Position numbers and translations under genes: made by a program. Positions 30,373-39,774 of a stretch of 64,000 nucleotides of DNA are shown here, one piece after another. Where the stretch lies: assembly GCA_017984895.1 (NCBI GenBank), contig JAGNYO010000001.1, positions 16,030 through 80,029 on the forward strand, given 5' to 3'. The DNA comes from Sphingobium sp. (GTDB lineage Bacteria > Pseudomonadota > Alphaproteobacteria > Sphingomonadales > Sphingomonadaceae). The notes under the pieces are model-generated. The model was not told the origin of the DNA and ran no database searches. It saw nothing but the letters and a program-made list of their open reading frames with translations. The number at the start of each line of letters is the position of its first letter. The stretch's first letter is position 1.

Positions 30373-31355
30373 TGGCCCCATCGCGCAAGCGATACCTCGT
30401 ATGGGCAGTGCAGATCGCGGTCAGCGCGGTGCTGCTGGCCGTCATCTTTCATTTCGTGCCGTTCGCGCAAGTTTGGAGCGCGGCCAAGCGCCTCTCGCCT
30501 CAGCTCTGGTTGGCGGGCTTTGCGCTGTTCCTCGTTGGCCACGCGCTCACCGCCGCGAAATGGTGGATGCTGATCGGCCATGATGTGCGCTTCTCGCACG
30601 CCTTTCGCGCGCATCTGGCGGGCCTTGGCGCCAACCTCGCGTTGCCCGGCGTGGCGGGAGGAGATGTGGTGCGCGCAGCCCTGGTGATGGGCGAGACGAA
30701 GGACAAGGGCCGCCTCGCTGTCGGCTCGCTGGTCGACCGCTTGATCGACACCGCCTCGCTGGCGCTGGTCTCGCTGGTGGGGGCGTGGTTCGCGTTTAAC
30801 ACGGACGGGCGCACCACCGGGCTGGTTGTAGGCGGCATAGTGCTGATCGTCGGGATCAAGCTGACCCTGCTGCGCCTGTTCTCGGCACGCATCGCCGCCT
30901 TTGCCGCAACCCTCGCCACCAAAGGCAAGATTGGCCGCATCCTCGGCACGATCATCGCCGCCAGCGCAGAGATGGGGCGTAAGCCCGGCCTGTTGCTCGG
31001 CTGCTTCATCCTCTCGCTCGCCGTGCAGTGCCTCTTTGTGCTCATCAACATCGCGTTCGCGATGGCGCTGGGCGTGATGATCCCCGCCGCCGCGTGGTTT
31101 TATGCCTGGGCGGGGGCGAAGATCATCGCGATTCTGCCCATCAGCCTTGGCGGCTTAGGCCTGCGCGAGGCGAGCATGGCGGCGCTGCTCCAGCCCTTCG
31201 GCGCGGAGTATGGCGCGGTGATCGCCATCGGCCTCATCTGGCAGACGGTCCTCTATGCCAGCGGCATCCTCGGCATCCTCGTGCAGTCTGGCGTGTCCGC
31301 CCTTCCCGGCAAGAGGGCATTCCTCTCCGAAAAACCTGAACCACATATAGGCTGA
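30372..31355 (+). CDS. flippase-like (UPF0104/YbhN-type) membrane protein
   Basis: 327 residues with about eight hydrophobic helices. The conserved ANLALPGVAGGDVVRAALV and ISLGGLGLREASMAAL are hallmarks of the lysylphosphatidylglycerol-synthase TM / AglD-like family. Family members flip or modify lipid-linked substrates. Placed directly after a lipid-phosphate GT2, a role in moving polyprenyl-phosphate sugar is a reasonable inference. Confidence 0.88.
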   Translation: MAPSRKRYLVWAVQIAVSAVLLAVIFHFVPFAQVWSAAKRLSPQLWLAGFALFLVGHALTAAKWWMLIGHDVRFSHAFRAHLAGLGANLALPGVAGGDVVRAALVMGETKDKGRLAVGSLVDRLIDTASLALVSLVGAWFAFNTDGRTTGLVVGGIVLIVGIKLTLLRLFSARIAAFAATLATKGKIGRILGTIIAASAEMGRKPGLLLGCFILSLAVQCLFVLINIAFAMALGVMIPAAAWFYAWAGAKIIAILPISLGGLGLREASMAALLQPFGAEYGAVIAIGLIWQTVLYASGILGILVQSGVSALPGKRAFLSEKPEPHIG

Positions 31356-31361
31356 CCCTCC

Positions 31362-32819
31362 ATGACATCCGCTTCCTCTCCCTCCTTCCCCACCGGCTCC
31401 GGCCCGCGTATCACGATATTGGGTGGCGGCCCGGCAGGCGTCGGCGCGGCTTATATGCTCAGCCAAAGCGGCAAGGCGAGGCCGATCCTGCTGGAGCGCG
31501 GCGCAACCGTGGGTGGCAATTCAGGCAGCTTCCTGCACGATGGCGTGCATTGCGACTTCGGCAGCCACCGCCTCCACCCTGCGAGCGACCCGGCGATTCT
31601 CGGCTTGATCCGTAGCCTGTTGGGCGATGCGCTGCTCACCCGCCCGCGCCACGGCCGCATCCGCCTGAAGGGGAGCTGGATTCATTTCCCGCTCAAACCC
31701 GCAGACCTGCTGATGAAGATGCCTAAGGGCTTTGCGCTCTCGCTGCTGTGGGATATGGCGACCAAGCCCTTCCGCAAGGGTGCGGCTACGCCAGAGGCCG
31801 AAACCTTCGCCACTATCCTGCACAAGGAACTCGGCCCCGCGATGTGCGAGGGATTTTATTATCCCTATATGAAGAAGCTGTGGGCCTTGCCGCCGGAACA
31901 ACTGGCGGTGACGCTCGCCCGCCGCCGCATTTCCGGCAGCTCGATCACCAAGATCATCAAGAAGGTGCTGGGCCAGCTCCCCGGCATCAAAAAGCCGCAG
32001 ACCGGCATCTTCTATTATCCCAAGACCGGCTTTGGCCTCATCAGCGAGGCGCTGATTGCCGGCGCGGAGAAGCAGGGCACGCAGGCGCAGCTTGGCGCAG
32101 CCGTCTCCGCGATAGAGCATGACGGCGGCACGGTGCGCGCGGTGCGCTATGCCGCAGACGGTAGTGAGCAGCGGATCGAGACGGATCATGTCTGGTCCAC
32201 CATCCCGCTTTCTCATCTGGTGCGCATGGCGGAACCCGCCGCCCCTGCCCATGTCATCGCGGCGGCGGACAATATGCGCTATCGCGGCATGATCCTGATC
32301 TACATCACGCTCGATCAGGACCAATATACCGAATATGATGCGCATTATTTCCCGGAATTGAATGTCCCGATCTCGCGCCTGTCAGAGCCGAAGAACTACT
32401 CGGCGTCCTCCGAGCCGAAGGGCCAGACCGTGCTGTGTGCCGAGCTGCCGTGCGACCCGCATGAGGATCTGTGGGGCATGACCGACGATCAATTGGGCCA
32501 GAAACTGTGCGACTGGCTGGTGGCGACCGGCCTGCCTAAGCCGAAGCTCAAGGCCTCGCTCACCCGCCGCCTGACCCATGCCTATCCGGTTTATGACCGC
32601 GACTTTGAAACCCATTTCGCGGTGTTGGACCAGTGGGTCGGTTCGATTGACGGGCTACTGACCTTCGGGCGGCAGGGGTTGTTTGCGCATGACAACACCC
32701 ACCATGCACTCGCCATGTCTGCCGCCGCTGTGGAGTGCATCAATGCTGCGGGCAAGTTCGATCATGCGCGCTGGGCCGAGCACCGCAAGGAGTTCGAGCA
32801 TCATGTGGTTGAGGACTGA
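31362..32819 (+). CDS. FAD-dependent NAD(P)-binding oxidoreductase, amine-oxidase/UGM-like fold
   Basis: 485 residues. A Rossmann dinucleotide motif (ILGGGPAGVGAAYML) and the second FAD motif VGGNSGSF are followed by GVHCDFGSHRLHPASDP. That reads like the protoporphyrinogen-oxidase/UDP-galactopyranose-mutase/desaturase superfamily. The C-terminus has FGRQGLFAHDNTHHALAMS, the usual FAD-closing segment. It resembles the FAD half of the fusion at 37099-39552, so the cluster holds two paralogues. Substrate unknown; a sugar or lipid-linked glycan is likely from context. Confidence 0.82.
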   Translation: MTSASSPSFPTGSGPRITILGGGPAGVGAAYMLSQSGKARPILLERGATVGGNSGSFLHDGVHCDFGSHRLHPASDPAILGLIRSLLGDALLTRPRHGRIRLKGSWIHFPLKPADLLMKMPKGFALSLLWDMATKPFRKGAATPEAETFATILHKELGPAMCEGFYYPYMKKLWALPPEQLAVTLARRRISGSSITKIIKKVLGQLPGIKKPQTGIFYYPKTGFGLISEALIAGAEKQGTQAQLGAAVSAIEHDGGTVRAVRYAADGSEQRIETDHVWSTIPLSHLVRMAEPAAPAHVIAAADNMRYRGMILIYITLDQDQYTEYDAHYFPELNVPISRLSEPKNYSASSEPKGQTVLCAELPCDPHEDLWGMTDDQLGQKLCDWLVATGLPKPKLKASLTRRLTHAYPVYDRDFETHFAVLDQWVGSIDGLLTFGRQGLFAHDNTHHALAMSAAAVECINAAGKFDHARWAEHRKEFEHHVVED

Positions 32820-32825
32820 CGCCTG

Positions 32826-33569
32826 ATGGCCGACACGGCGCTCGTCCTCACCTATCATTCGATATCGGACGCGCCGGGACCGACGAGCATCGCGCCCGCC
32901 ACCTTCGCGATGCAGATGGAGATGCTCGGCCGCTGCGGTTACACCAGCGCGACTAGTGCAGACTTTCTGGCCTGGCATCAGGGCAATGGAGACATGGCAC
33001 GGAAGGTGCTCATCACCTTTGACGATGGCTTTGCCGATTTTGCCGATACCGCCGTGCCGATCCTCCATCGGCATGGCCTTACCGCGCTGATGTTTGTGCC
33101 GACCCGCAAACTGGGCGGCGTTGAGGATTGGTATACCGCTCCGCCCACCAACCGAGCGTTGATGACGCGCGAGCAAGTTGTGGCACTCAGCGCGCAGGGC
33201 ATGGAGTTCGGCGCGCACGGACGCAGCCATGTGCCCCTGCCTTCCGTCACCGGGCAGGCGCGGACAGACGAGATCGCGGGCAGCGGCGCAGACCTTGCCG
33301 CTTGGCTCGGCGCAACCCCGTCCTCTTTCGCCGCCCCCTATGGTGCGGTGGACGCGGGCGTGATCCGCGAGATCGGCGATCATTACGCCATCGCCTTCGG
33401 CACCCGTTTTGCCGGCGCCCGCCGCAGCGACGCCCGCCACGACATTCCGCGCATCGACATGCATTATTTTCGTGTCGAGCGCGCCTGGCGTAACTTTCTG
33501 GAAGGGGGAAGGGTGTATTTCCGGGCGCGGCAGGCGTTGCGGATGGTCGGGCAGGCCGTGCGCGGCTGA
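32826..33569 (+). CDS. polysaccharide deacetylase (carbohydrate esterase 4-like)
   Basis: 247 residues. The NodB-homology motifs are ITFDDGFADFADTA (metal Asp) and GAHGRSHVPL (HxxxH metal pair), then FAAPYGAVD. No signal peptide is visible, so it probably acts in the cytoplasm on a precursor, as in sugar-nucleotide or lipid-linked deacetylation. It would remove N- or O-acetyl groups. Six-base gap after the FAD enzyme; same operon. Confidence 0.88.
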   Translation: MADTALVLTYHSISDAPGPTSIAPATFAMQMEMLGRCGYTSATSADFLAWHQGNGDMARKVLITFDDGFADFADTAVPILHRHGLTALMFVPTRKLGGVEDWYTAPPTNRALMTREQVVALSAQGMEFGAHGRSHVPLPSVTGQARTDEIAGSGADLAAWLGATPSSFAAPYGAVDAGVIREIGDHYAIAFGTRFAGARRSDARHDIPRIDMHYFRVERAWRNFLEGGRVYFRARQALRMVGQAVRG

Positions 33570-33678
33570 AAAGTGGCGGCAAAGATTATCGCCTATGCTT
33601 AATGGCTTAACGTGCTTGATCCATGGTGCAATGCGGCACATACTATAGGCTAAATCTGTTTTTTGAGGAATGTGGGCA

Positions 33679-34401
33679 ATGACGAAATTCGCCAAAGTCG
33701 GCCAGAATATCGAGGCACAGAATGCTGGCTGGACCTTCGACGGCAAAGTCGCCGATACATTTGTCGATCATGTCCGGCAATCCGTGCCGCTGTATGAAAA
33801 GGGCCACGAGCTGGTTTGCCAGCTCTCCGATTATTTTGTCGACAAGACCAGCACCGTATACGAGATCGGCACGTCTACCGGCGAACTGATCCGCAAGGTG
33901 GCGCGGCACAATGCCCACCGCGATGGTGCGCGCTTCATCGGCATCGATCCGGTCGGGCCAATGGTCGAGAAGGCGCGTATGCATTGCGCCGATACTCCTT
34001 CGGTCACTCTGATCGAGGACGACGCCCGCCATTTCGATTTCGAGCCAGCGGATCTCATCATTTCGTACTACACCATCCAGTTCATCCCCCCGCGTGACCG
34101 GCAGCAGTTGTTCGACAAGCTCTACAACGCGCTCAACTGGGGCGGTGCATTGATCATGTTCGAAAAAGTGCGCGCGCCTGACGCCCGCTTTCAGGACATG
34201 GCGGTCGGCATGTATAGCGAGTTCAAGCTGTCTCAGGGCTTCGATTGCGAAGAAATCGTCACCAAGACACGCTCGCTGAAGGGCGTGCTGGAACCGTTCT
34301 CAACCCAGGGCAATCTTGATCTGTTTGCCCGCGCGGGCTTCAAGGACGTGACGACGGTAATGAAATATATCTGCTTCGAGGGCTTTATCGCCATCAAGTG
34401 A
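33679..34401 (+). CDS. class I SAM-dependent methyltransferase
   Basis: 240 residues from ATG 33679, with GAGGAA upstream; ATG 33670 is possible. The SAM motif is VYEIGTSTGELIRKV, followed by FIGIDPVGPMVEKAR and the acidic LIEDDARHFDFEPADLII. The general form resembles CmoA-like enzymes, but key residues cannot be checked here. There is a 109-base gap from the deacetylase and it precedes a block of leftward genes. It is likely to methylate the glycan product or a precursor; its target is unknown. Confidence 0.82.
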   Translation: MTKFAKVGQNIEAQNAGWTFDGKVADTFVDHVRQSVPLYEKGHELVCQLSDYFVDKTSTVYEIGTSTGELIRKVARHNAHRDGARFIGIDPVGPMVEKARMHCADTPSVTLIEDDARHFDFEPADLIISYYTIQFIPPRDRQQLFDKLYNALNWGGALIMFEKVRAPDARFQDMAVGMYSEFKLSQGFDCEEIVTKTRSLKGVLEPFSTQGNLDLFARAGFKDVTTVMKYICFEGFIAIK

Positions 34402-34464
34402 GATATTGATGTTGAACGAATGGCTGGCCCATAGCGGCCATGCTGCATGGCCCAGCTTGTTCTG

Positions 34465-36021
34465 CTATTGCCAGTCTATAACATCAGCGGAGCAGGGCGG
34501 ATAGCCAGCAGGGGCAGAAGGGGGCTGCTCTGCAAGGGTCGCGACATCCCCACCGCGCAGAAGCATGCGTGCGACGCCATTGTCCGAATCGACCGCCAGC
34601 GTGCATCGCAGGATACGTCCGACAAGCGTATTGGAACGCTGCATCATATACTGACCGGCACGACCCATGCGCACGCGCACCCAGTCTCCACCCTGTGGTT
34701 CTGGCATAGGGGTATTGAGCCGCCGGTGCACTTTTTCCAGTATCTTCAGGAGTGGTCCCTGATCCGCCTTGACCGATAAGATCATGCGCCCATCTGGGTT
34801 GCGGAACGCGACCGCCTGCACCCATGGCTGGTCTATTCTCGTGCCGACCCGCACCGCACCCGGCTCGACAACGCGGAAAATAGAGGCGAGCGCGGTGGCT
34901 TCGGGCAGGGTTTCCACCTCGGAATTGGCGGCGCCCGGATTGGTCACGCGTAACATATTACCCGGCGGGGTAGCAACGCGGCCGAGATCAGGCGTGGCGA
35001 TACTGTATTTCTGAAAACTGCTGACATTCGCCTGCGTGAGGTCCTGAAACAGGATATTCGCATCCGCCCGCGCAAACTCGAGCATCGCGGTCTGCGCCCT
35101 GATACTGCGGGCGCTGTCATTGATTCGGTTGAATGCCTGCCGCGTTGGCTGAATACCGTATCGATGGTAGGAAAGCACCGCCACCTTGTCGGCCGCGCCG
35201 GGGATGCTTTTCATCTCCTCGAAAAAAGTAGGCGCCCGCCGGGCCACAGAGGTGGATGGCGCGATAATGCGCGGTTTGATGCCCTGCGCCTCCAGCCGCC
35301 GGGATACCGCGACGATCGCCGAACCAATGCGCCTCCCTCCCCAGTCCTTTGTATTGTCCGGCTCCAGCACGATCTCCAGAGTGGCCGGTTCAAGCCCGTA
35401 TTTCCGCTTGAGATGCGCATAGGCCGCGGCGATCAGCTCGGCATATTCCTCGGGGGCGGCGGCATGGGAGAGATTGCCCTGCCGCTCGCTCCATTTGAAA
35501 TCGACATAGCACAGTGAAAAGTTCATTGGCCTCCCGAGGCTCTTGGCGATGCGCATCGCCGGCAGGATGAAGTTCTCGACCCGGAAATCCAGCTCGGAAA
35601 ACTGAATGCCCTTGGGATTAAGCACCTTCGGGTCGGCGTTGTCGTTGATTTTTTCGTAAAAGCGGTTCTTGAAATCGGTGTAGGAGAGTGCGCCGTTACG
35701 GAACTGCGTCCAGTAGTCGACCGGGTTTTCCGCGCCACTGCGGAGTTCAAGGCGCAGGCGGTTGATGCCGCCTTCTTGAATCATCGCGGTAAGAATCCGG
35801 TCCCGTGCAGGCATCCAGCTGCCATCGAAGCGGTTAGAGCGCTTGCCAAACTCCCACATTCTGGCGGTCGCTTCCCATGCTTCCATCGTCTGGAAACTTT
35901 CGGATGGGACTATTGTTACGCTCGCGGGTTTACGGGCATTGCAGCCGCCGAGTATGAGCGCCGCCAACAGAAAAACAGAAAAGCGTATACTGCGCAGGCC
36001 CATTTCACGCTTTTTAACCAT
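34465..36021 (-). CDS. lipoprotein with GH30-like glycosidase fold
   Basis: 518 residues. A basic N-terminus and lipobox (AALILGGC, Cys 27) are followed by a barrel-type domain. The domain resembles clan GH-A family 30: an opening like QTMEAWEATARMWEFG, LEIVLEPDN (candidate acid/base Glu near 219) and AMLEFARAD (candidate nucleophile Glu near 314). A beta-sandwich-like C-terminal part follows. It probably cuts or trims the cluster's glycan at the membrane surface. Assignment is by fold impression; the catalytic pair needs confirmation. ATG 36003 is an alternative start. Confidence 0.6.
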   Translation of the reverse strand: MVKKREMGLRSIRFSVFLLAALILGGCNARKPASVTIVPSESFQTMEAWEATARMWEFGKRSNRFDGSWMPARDRILTAMIQEGGINRLRLELRSGAENPVDYWTQFRNGALSYTDFKNRFYEKINDNADPKVLNPKGIQFSELDFRVENFILPAMRIAKSLGRPMNFSLCYVDFKWSERQGNLSHAAAPEEYAELIAAAYAHLKRKYGLEPATLEIVLEPDNTKDWGGRRIGSAIVAVSRRLEAQGIKPRIIAPSTSVARRAPTFFEEMKSIPGAADKVAVLSYHRYGIQPTRQAFNRINDSARSIRAQTAMLEFARADANILFQDLTQANVSSFQKYSIATPDLGRVATPPGNMLRVTNPGAANSEVETLPEATALASIFRVVEPGAVRVGTRIDQPWVQAVAFRNPDGRMILSVKADQGPLLKILEKVHRRLNTPMPEPQGGDWVRVRMGRAGQYMMQRSNTLVGRILRCTLAVDSDNGVARMLLRGGDVATLAEQPPSAPAGYPPCSADVIDWQ

Positions 36022-36064
36022 CTATTGCTGCCGCGTCAAAATAACTGCGACAGGATGACGGACA

Positions 36065-37090
36065 TCACGCCGCACGGCGCCAGCCAAGGCGCGTCTCCAC
36101 CGTCACGAACACGAAGGCGAGGGGCGCGTATATATGATAGCAGAAGTGCATCGCCATCGCGCCCAGCGAGCGGAAAAAGCCTAATCGCCTGCTGAGAAAG
36201 CAGAAAAACGAGCGGTTGAGCCAAGCATAGGCTAACAACAGCCCACCGGCTGCGGCCAGCATGGGTGCCACCAGGGCAGGCATGGCCAGCGCGGCAATTC
36301 CTGCGCCCGGCAGGCACAGCAGCACCAGTAGGGCGAGCAGGGACTTCAGCCGTTCCACATGGCTGATGTTGAGATCGGCCTCACCGGTCTTGCCATCCAC
36401 GATCAGCCGCGACCATGGCAGCGCGCGGCGCACGACATCGGTATGCCACACGCGCCACAGGCTCCAGTCCTTCCAGTGTTTGCATAAGGCTTCGGGCACG
36501 AGGCGGATGCGATGCCCGGCGGCGACCACGCGCGCGCCCAGTTCGATGTCCTCGATGCTGGGATGCTTGAACATCACCACATCGAAGCCGCCCGCGTCGA
36601 GAAAGACCTGACGGTCGATCAACCCCAGGCCAGACCAGAAAGTCTTGGCCTCGCGCTTGCCGTGCTGATGCACGAAATGATGGCGCAGATTGGCATAAAG
36701 GCTCGTCACTCGCTGTGACCAGGGGGAATCGTCATAGGAGCCGAACGCCGCCTTCGCGCCGTGCGCCTGCAACTCTGTCACCAGTTGCTCCATCGCATCA
36801 CGCGAGATGACCACGTCGGCGTCTACGAACAGCAACAGGTCCGATGTTGCTGCCTTTGCGGCTTCGTTGCGGCCATGCCCTGGCCCTCTAGGCTTGCCAT
36901 CGTTGCGGATCACGGTGGCGCCTGCCGCGCGAGCAATGTCGTCGGTGGCGTCGGTCGAGCCGTCGCTGAACAGGATCAGCTCGTCCGCTTTCCAGCCCAT
37001 TGCATTGATCGCGTCGAGGCATCCCGGCAATGTAGCCACCGCATTATAGGCGGGAATTATGACGGCGACGGTTGGGCGCGGCGCGGCCAT
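36065..37090 (-). CDS. family 2 glycosyltransferase with C-terminal membrane helices
   Basis: 341 residues. GT-A features are VAVIIPAYNAVATLPGCLDA, LILFSDGSTDATDD, RGPGHGRNEAAKAA and FVDADVVISRDAM (DxD). An acceptor-side motif SIEDIELGARVVAAGHR (ED near the catalytic base) and SLWRVWHTDVVRRALPW follow. Helices at about 250-330 anchor it. It lies directly downstream of the UXS-FAD fusion on the leftward strand. Confidence 0.87.
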   Translation of the reverse strand: MAAPRPTVAVIIPAYNAVATLPGCLDAINAMGWKADELILFSDGSTDATDDIARAAGATVIRNDGKPRGPGHGRNEAAKAATSDLLLFVDADVVISRDAMEQLVTELQAHGAKAAFGSYDDSPWSQRVTSLYANLRHHFVHQHGKREAKTFWSGLGLIDRQVFLDAGGFDVVMFKHPSIEDIELGARVVAAGHRIRLVPEALCKHWKDWSLWRVWHTDVVRRALPWSRLIVDGKTGEADLNISHVERLKSLLALLVLLCLPGAGIAALAMPALVAPMLAAAGGLLLAYAWLNRSFFCFLSRRLGFFRSLGAMAMHFCYHIYAPLAFVFVTVETRLGWRRAA

Positions 37091-37098
37091 GATGTGGA

Positions 37099-39552
37099 TC
37101 AGGCCACTTCGCGTATTGGTGCGGCGTTCTGACTGGCAGATGGCGTCTCGCTCTTGATCTCTGCCGAGGCTTCAACATCCTCATTATGATCCTGATCGAC
37201 ATCGACCGCCCACAGATCATGTGCGCCACCCAGAATATTGTCCACTGCCAGCGTTGCAGTCAGCACCGAATGATCCATATTGTTATAGCTGTGCATGCCG
37301 TTGCGGCCAACAACCTGAAGGTTGCGGAAGTCAGACAGCCAGCCACGAATCATGTTCAGCGCCTCGCGATATTCATCATCATAGACCGGATAGGCCTTGC
37401 GCTGGCGGATCACCGCGCCGTCTGTAACCGAGGCGGCCTTGGCTAGCCCCAGCATCTCGATTTCCTTTGCCGCGAGCTGAATGAGGTCCGCGTCGGCTGC
37501 GCCCCACATCTCGTCGCCTTCTTCGCAGAAATATTCCATGCCGATGCTCGATTTGCCGGCCTCGGGCACCAGATCGGCCGACCAGGAACGGAAATTCTGG
37601 ATGCGCGCGGCCTTTACTTCGGGATCATGGATATAGATCCAGTTGTCAGGAAACGGATCTGTCCCATCGATTATGAGGGCAACGACAATGAACTCGCGGT
37701 AGCGCAGTTTCTTGGCCGCAGCCTGTATCGCTGGCGGGGCGGGCGGCACCATATGGAGCACCATGGTCGAGATCGGCATGGACGAAATGAAATGGTCTGC
37801 CTCAAGACGGGTCGTGACCGTCTCGCCGTCCTGCACATTCTCAACCTCGATCGCGGTGACCATGTCCGCATCGCGGTGTATTCGGGTGGCAGCGGAGTTC
37901 ATCCAGATTTCTCCGCCCTTTTCCTCGATCCTGTCGCGAAAGGCTTCCCACATCATGCCGGGGCCGAGACGCGGATAATCGAAGTTCTCGACGATTTTGC
38001 CAGTGTCATGCGATCCGGACAGCGCGCGCACCACCGCCTTGCGGAGTGACATATTGCGGATGCGCTGGATCGCCCAGTCGGCCCGGATTGCCTTGAAGGA
38101 TTTGCCCCAGACTTTCTGCGTATAGGGGCGGAAGAAATACCAGAACAGGCGCCCGCCAAAGCGGTTGGTGATCCATTGCTGGAAGTTCTCCTCCTCCTTG
38201 TGAGGCATGAAGTTCCACTTGGCATAGCTGGCAAGGATCAATGCCGATTCGTATAGCCCCATGTTCTTGAGCGCATTGAACAGGCGCAAAGGATAATCGA
38301 AATATTTACCGCGGTAGAAGATGCGCGTCTGGCGAGCGCGCCGCAGAAACGGCTCAGGAAGCACCTCATTCCACAGTGCGTCTACACGAGCGACGCGGGT
38401 AACGAAACGGTGGCCACCAATATCGATGCGGTAATTCTTGTAATTTTCGGTGCGTGAAATGCCGCCCACCTTGTCGCTTTCCTCAACCACGATGACATGA
38501 TGCAGATTGCTGTGCTTCTGCATCCAGTAAGCGGCGGAAAGACCGGCAGGGCCGGCACCAATAATAGCGAGGGTCTGCTTGCCATCGGCGCTGTCCTTGC
38601 TGCGGGTCTTGGAGGTGGCCTGTAGACGTGTCTGATACCAGGCAATGGTTGGCGCCAAGCCCTCGCGCAGCTTCAAAGTGGGAGCCCAGTTCAGAATTTC
38701 GCGCGCGCGGCTGATATCCGGCCGGCGGATATGCGGGTCATCCTGCGGCAGATCCTTGTAGACCACCGGCGATTTTGAATTGGTCATCGTCGTGACGATC
38801 TCGGCTAGCTCGCGCACCGAGAATTCCTCGTCATTGCCGATGTTGACTGGCCCGACCACCGAGCCCTCGCTGTTCATCAGGCGGATTAGGCCGTCGAGCG
38901 TATCGTCAACATAGCAGAAGGAACGGGTCTGCGAGCCGGAGCCATAGACGGTCAGCCCTTTGCCGGTCATCGCTTGGGTCACGAAATTCGGCACGACGCG
39001 CCCGTCACCCACGCTCATGCGCGGGCCATAGGTGTTGAAAATCCGTGCAACACGGATTTCGACGCCATATTGGCGGTTGAAATCGAAGCAGGCGGTTTCG
39101 GCGGCGCGCTTGCCTTCATCATAACAAGCGCGGGGACCGGTGCAGCTCACCGCGCCGACATATTTCTCTGGCTGGGGGTGAACGGTGGGGTCGCCATAGA
39201 CCTCGCTTGTGGAGGCCTGAAGCAGGCGCGCGCCCTTTTTCTGGCAGAATTCGAGCGCATTCAGCGTGCCAACCACGCATGTGCGTAGGGTGCCGATCGG
39301 GTCAGCCTGATAATGGATCGGCGCCGCCGGGCAGGCGAGATTATAAAACTGGTCGCACTCGATATCAGGGAGTTCGTCGCGGATATCGGCCTGAATGAAG
39401 TGAAAATTCGGATGGGTGGACAGTTCTGCCAGATTGGACAGTGCGCCGGTCTGCAGATTGTCGAGACACCAGACCTGATGCCCCTCCGCAACCAGCCGGT
39501 CGCACATATGCGAACCGATAAAACCCGCGCCGCCCGCGACAATGATCTTCAC
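37099..39552 (-). CDS. fusion: UDP-glucuronate decarboxylase-like SDR plus FAD-dependent oxidoreductase
   Basis: About 817 residues from GTG 39552 (GGGGTGAG upstream). Residues 1-310 match UXS: GGAGFIGSHMCDRL, CPAAPIHYQADPIGT, ASTSEVYGDP, CYDEGKRAAET (Tyr near 144, Lys near 148) and RIFNTYGPRMS. That enzyme makes UDP-xylose from UDP-glucuronate. After a polar linker, a second Rossmann domain starts near 328 (IIGAGPAGLSAAYWM, then VGGISRTENYKN and IDIGGHRF). It continues to an FAD-closing NGMHSYNNMDHSVLTA. The reading frame is open throughout, with no sign of frameshift. The combination suggests two sequential steps on one sugar. Confidence 0.88.
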   Translation of the reverse strand: MKIIVAGGAGFIGSHMCDRLVAEGHQVWCLDNLQTGALSNLAELSTHPNFHFIQADIRDELPDIECDQFYNLACPAAPIHYQADPIGTLRTCVVGTLNALEFCQKKGARLLQASTSEVYGDPTVHPQPEKYVGAVSCTGPRACYDEGKRAAETACFDFNRQYGVEIRVARIFNTYGPRMSVGDGRVVPNFVTQAMTGKGLTVYGSGSQTRSFCYVDDTLDGLIRLMNSEGSVVGPVNIGNDEEFSVRELAEIVTTMTNSKSPVVYKDLPQDDPHIRRPDISRAREILNWAPTLKLREGLAPTIAWYQTRLQATSKTRSKDSADGKQTLAIIGAGPAGLSAAYWMQKHSNLHHVIVVEESDKVGGISRTENYKNYRIDIGGHRFVTRVARVDALWNEVLPEPFLRRARQTRIFYRGKYFDYPLRLFNALKNMGLYESALILASYAKWNFMPHKEEENFQQWITNRFGGRLFWYFFRPYTQKVWGKSFKAIRADWAIQRIRNMSLRKAVVRALSGSHDTGKIVENFDYPRLGPGMMWEAFRDRIEEKGGEIWMNSAATRIHRDADMVTAIEVENVQDGETVTTRLEADHFISSMPISTMVLHMVPPAPPAIQAAAKKLRYREFIVVALIIDGTDPFPDNWIYIHDPEVKAARIQNFRSWSADLVPEAGKSSIGMEYFCEEGDEMWGAADADLIQLAAKEIEMLGLAKAASVTDGAVIRQRKAYPVYDDEYREALNMIRGWLSDFRNLQVVGRNGMHSYNNMDHSVLTATLAVDNILGGAHDLWAVDVDQDHNEDVEASAEIKSETPSASQNAAPIREVA

Positions 39553-39774
39553 GCTCTCACCCCTGTAAACCCTGCCCTGCTGCCCTGGCCACAATCAATT
39601 TTTGCGAAACCTCTCTATCGCCGAAAGGTTAACGCTTGCCCAAACGCCAAAAATTCAGACGAAAGGAAGAATCACTTCATGCTTTGAAACTATCGGGCAA
39701 ATCAAAATCGACGCAAGTTCGTTTATCATGTTTGGCAACGCTTGCGGGGCGTTTTCGGGCCGGTGCTTCCCGGT

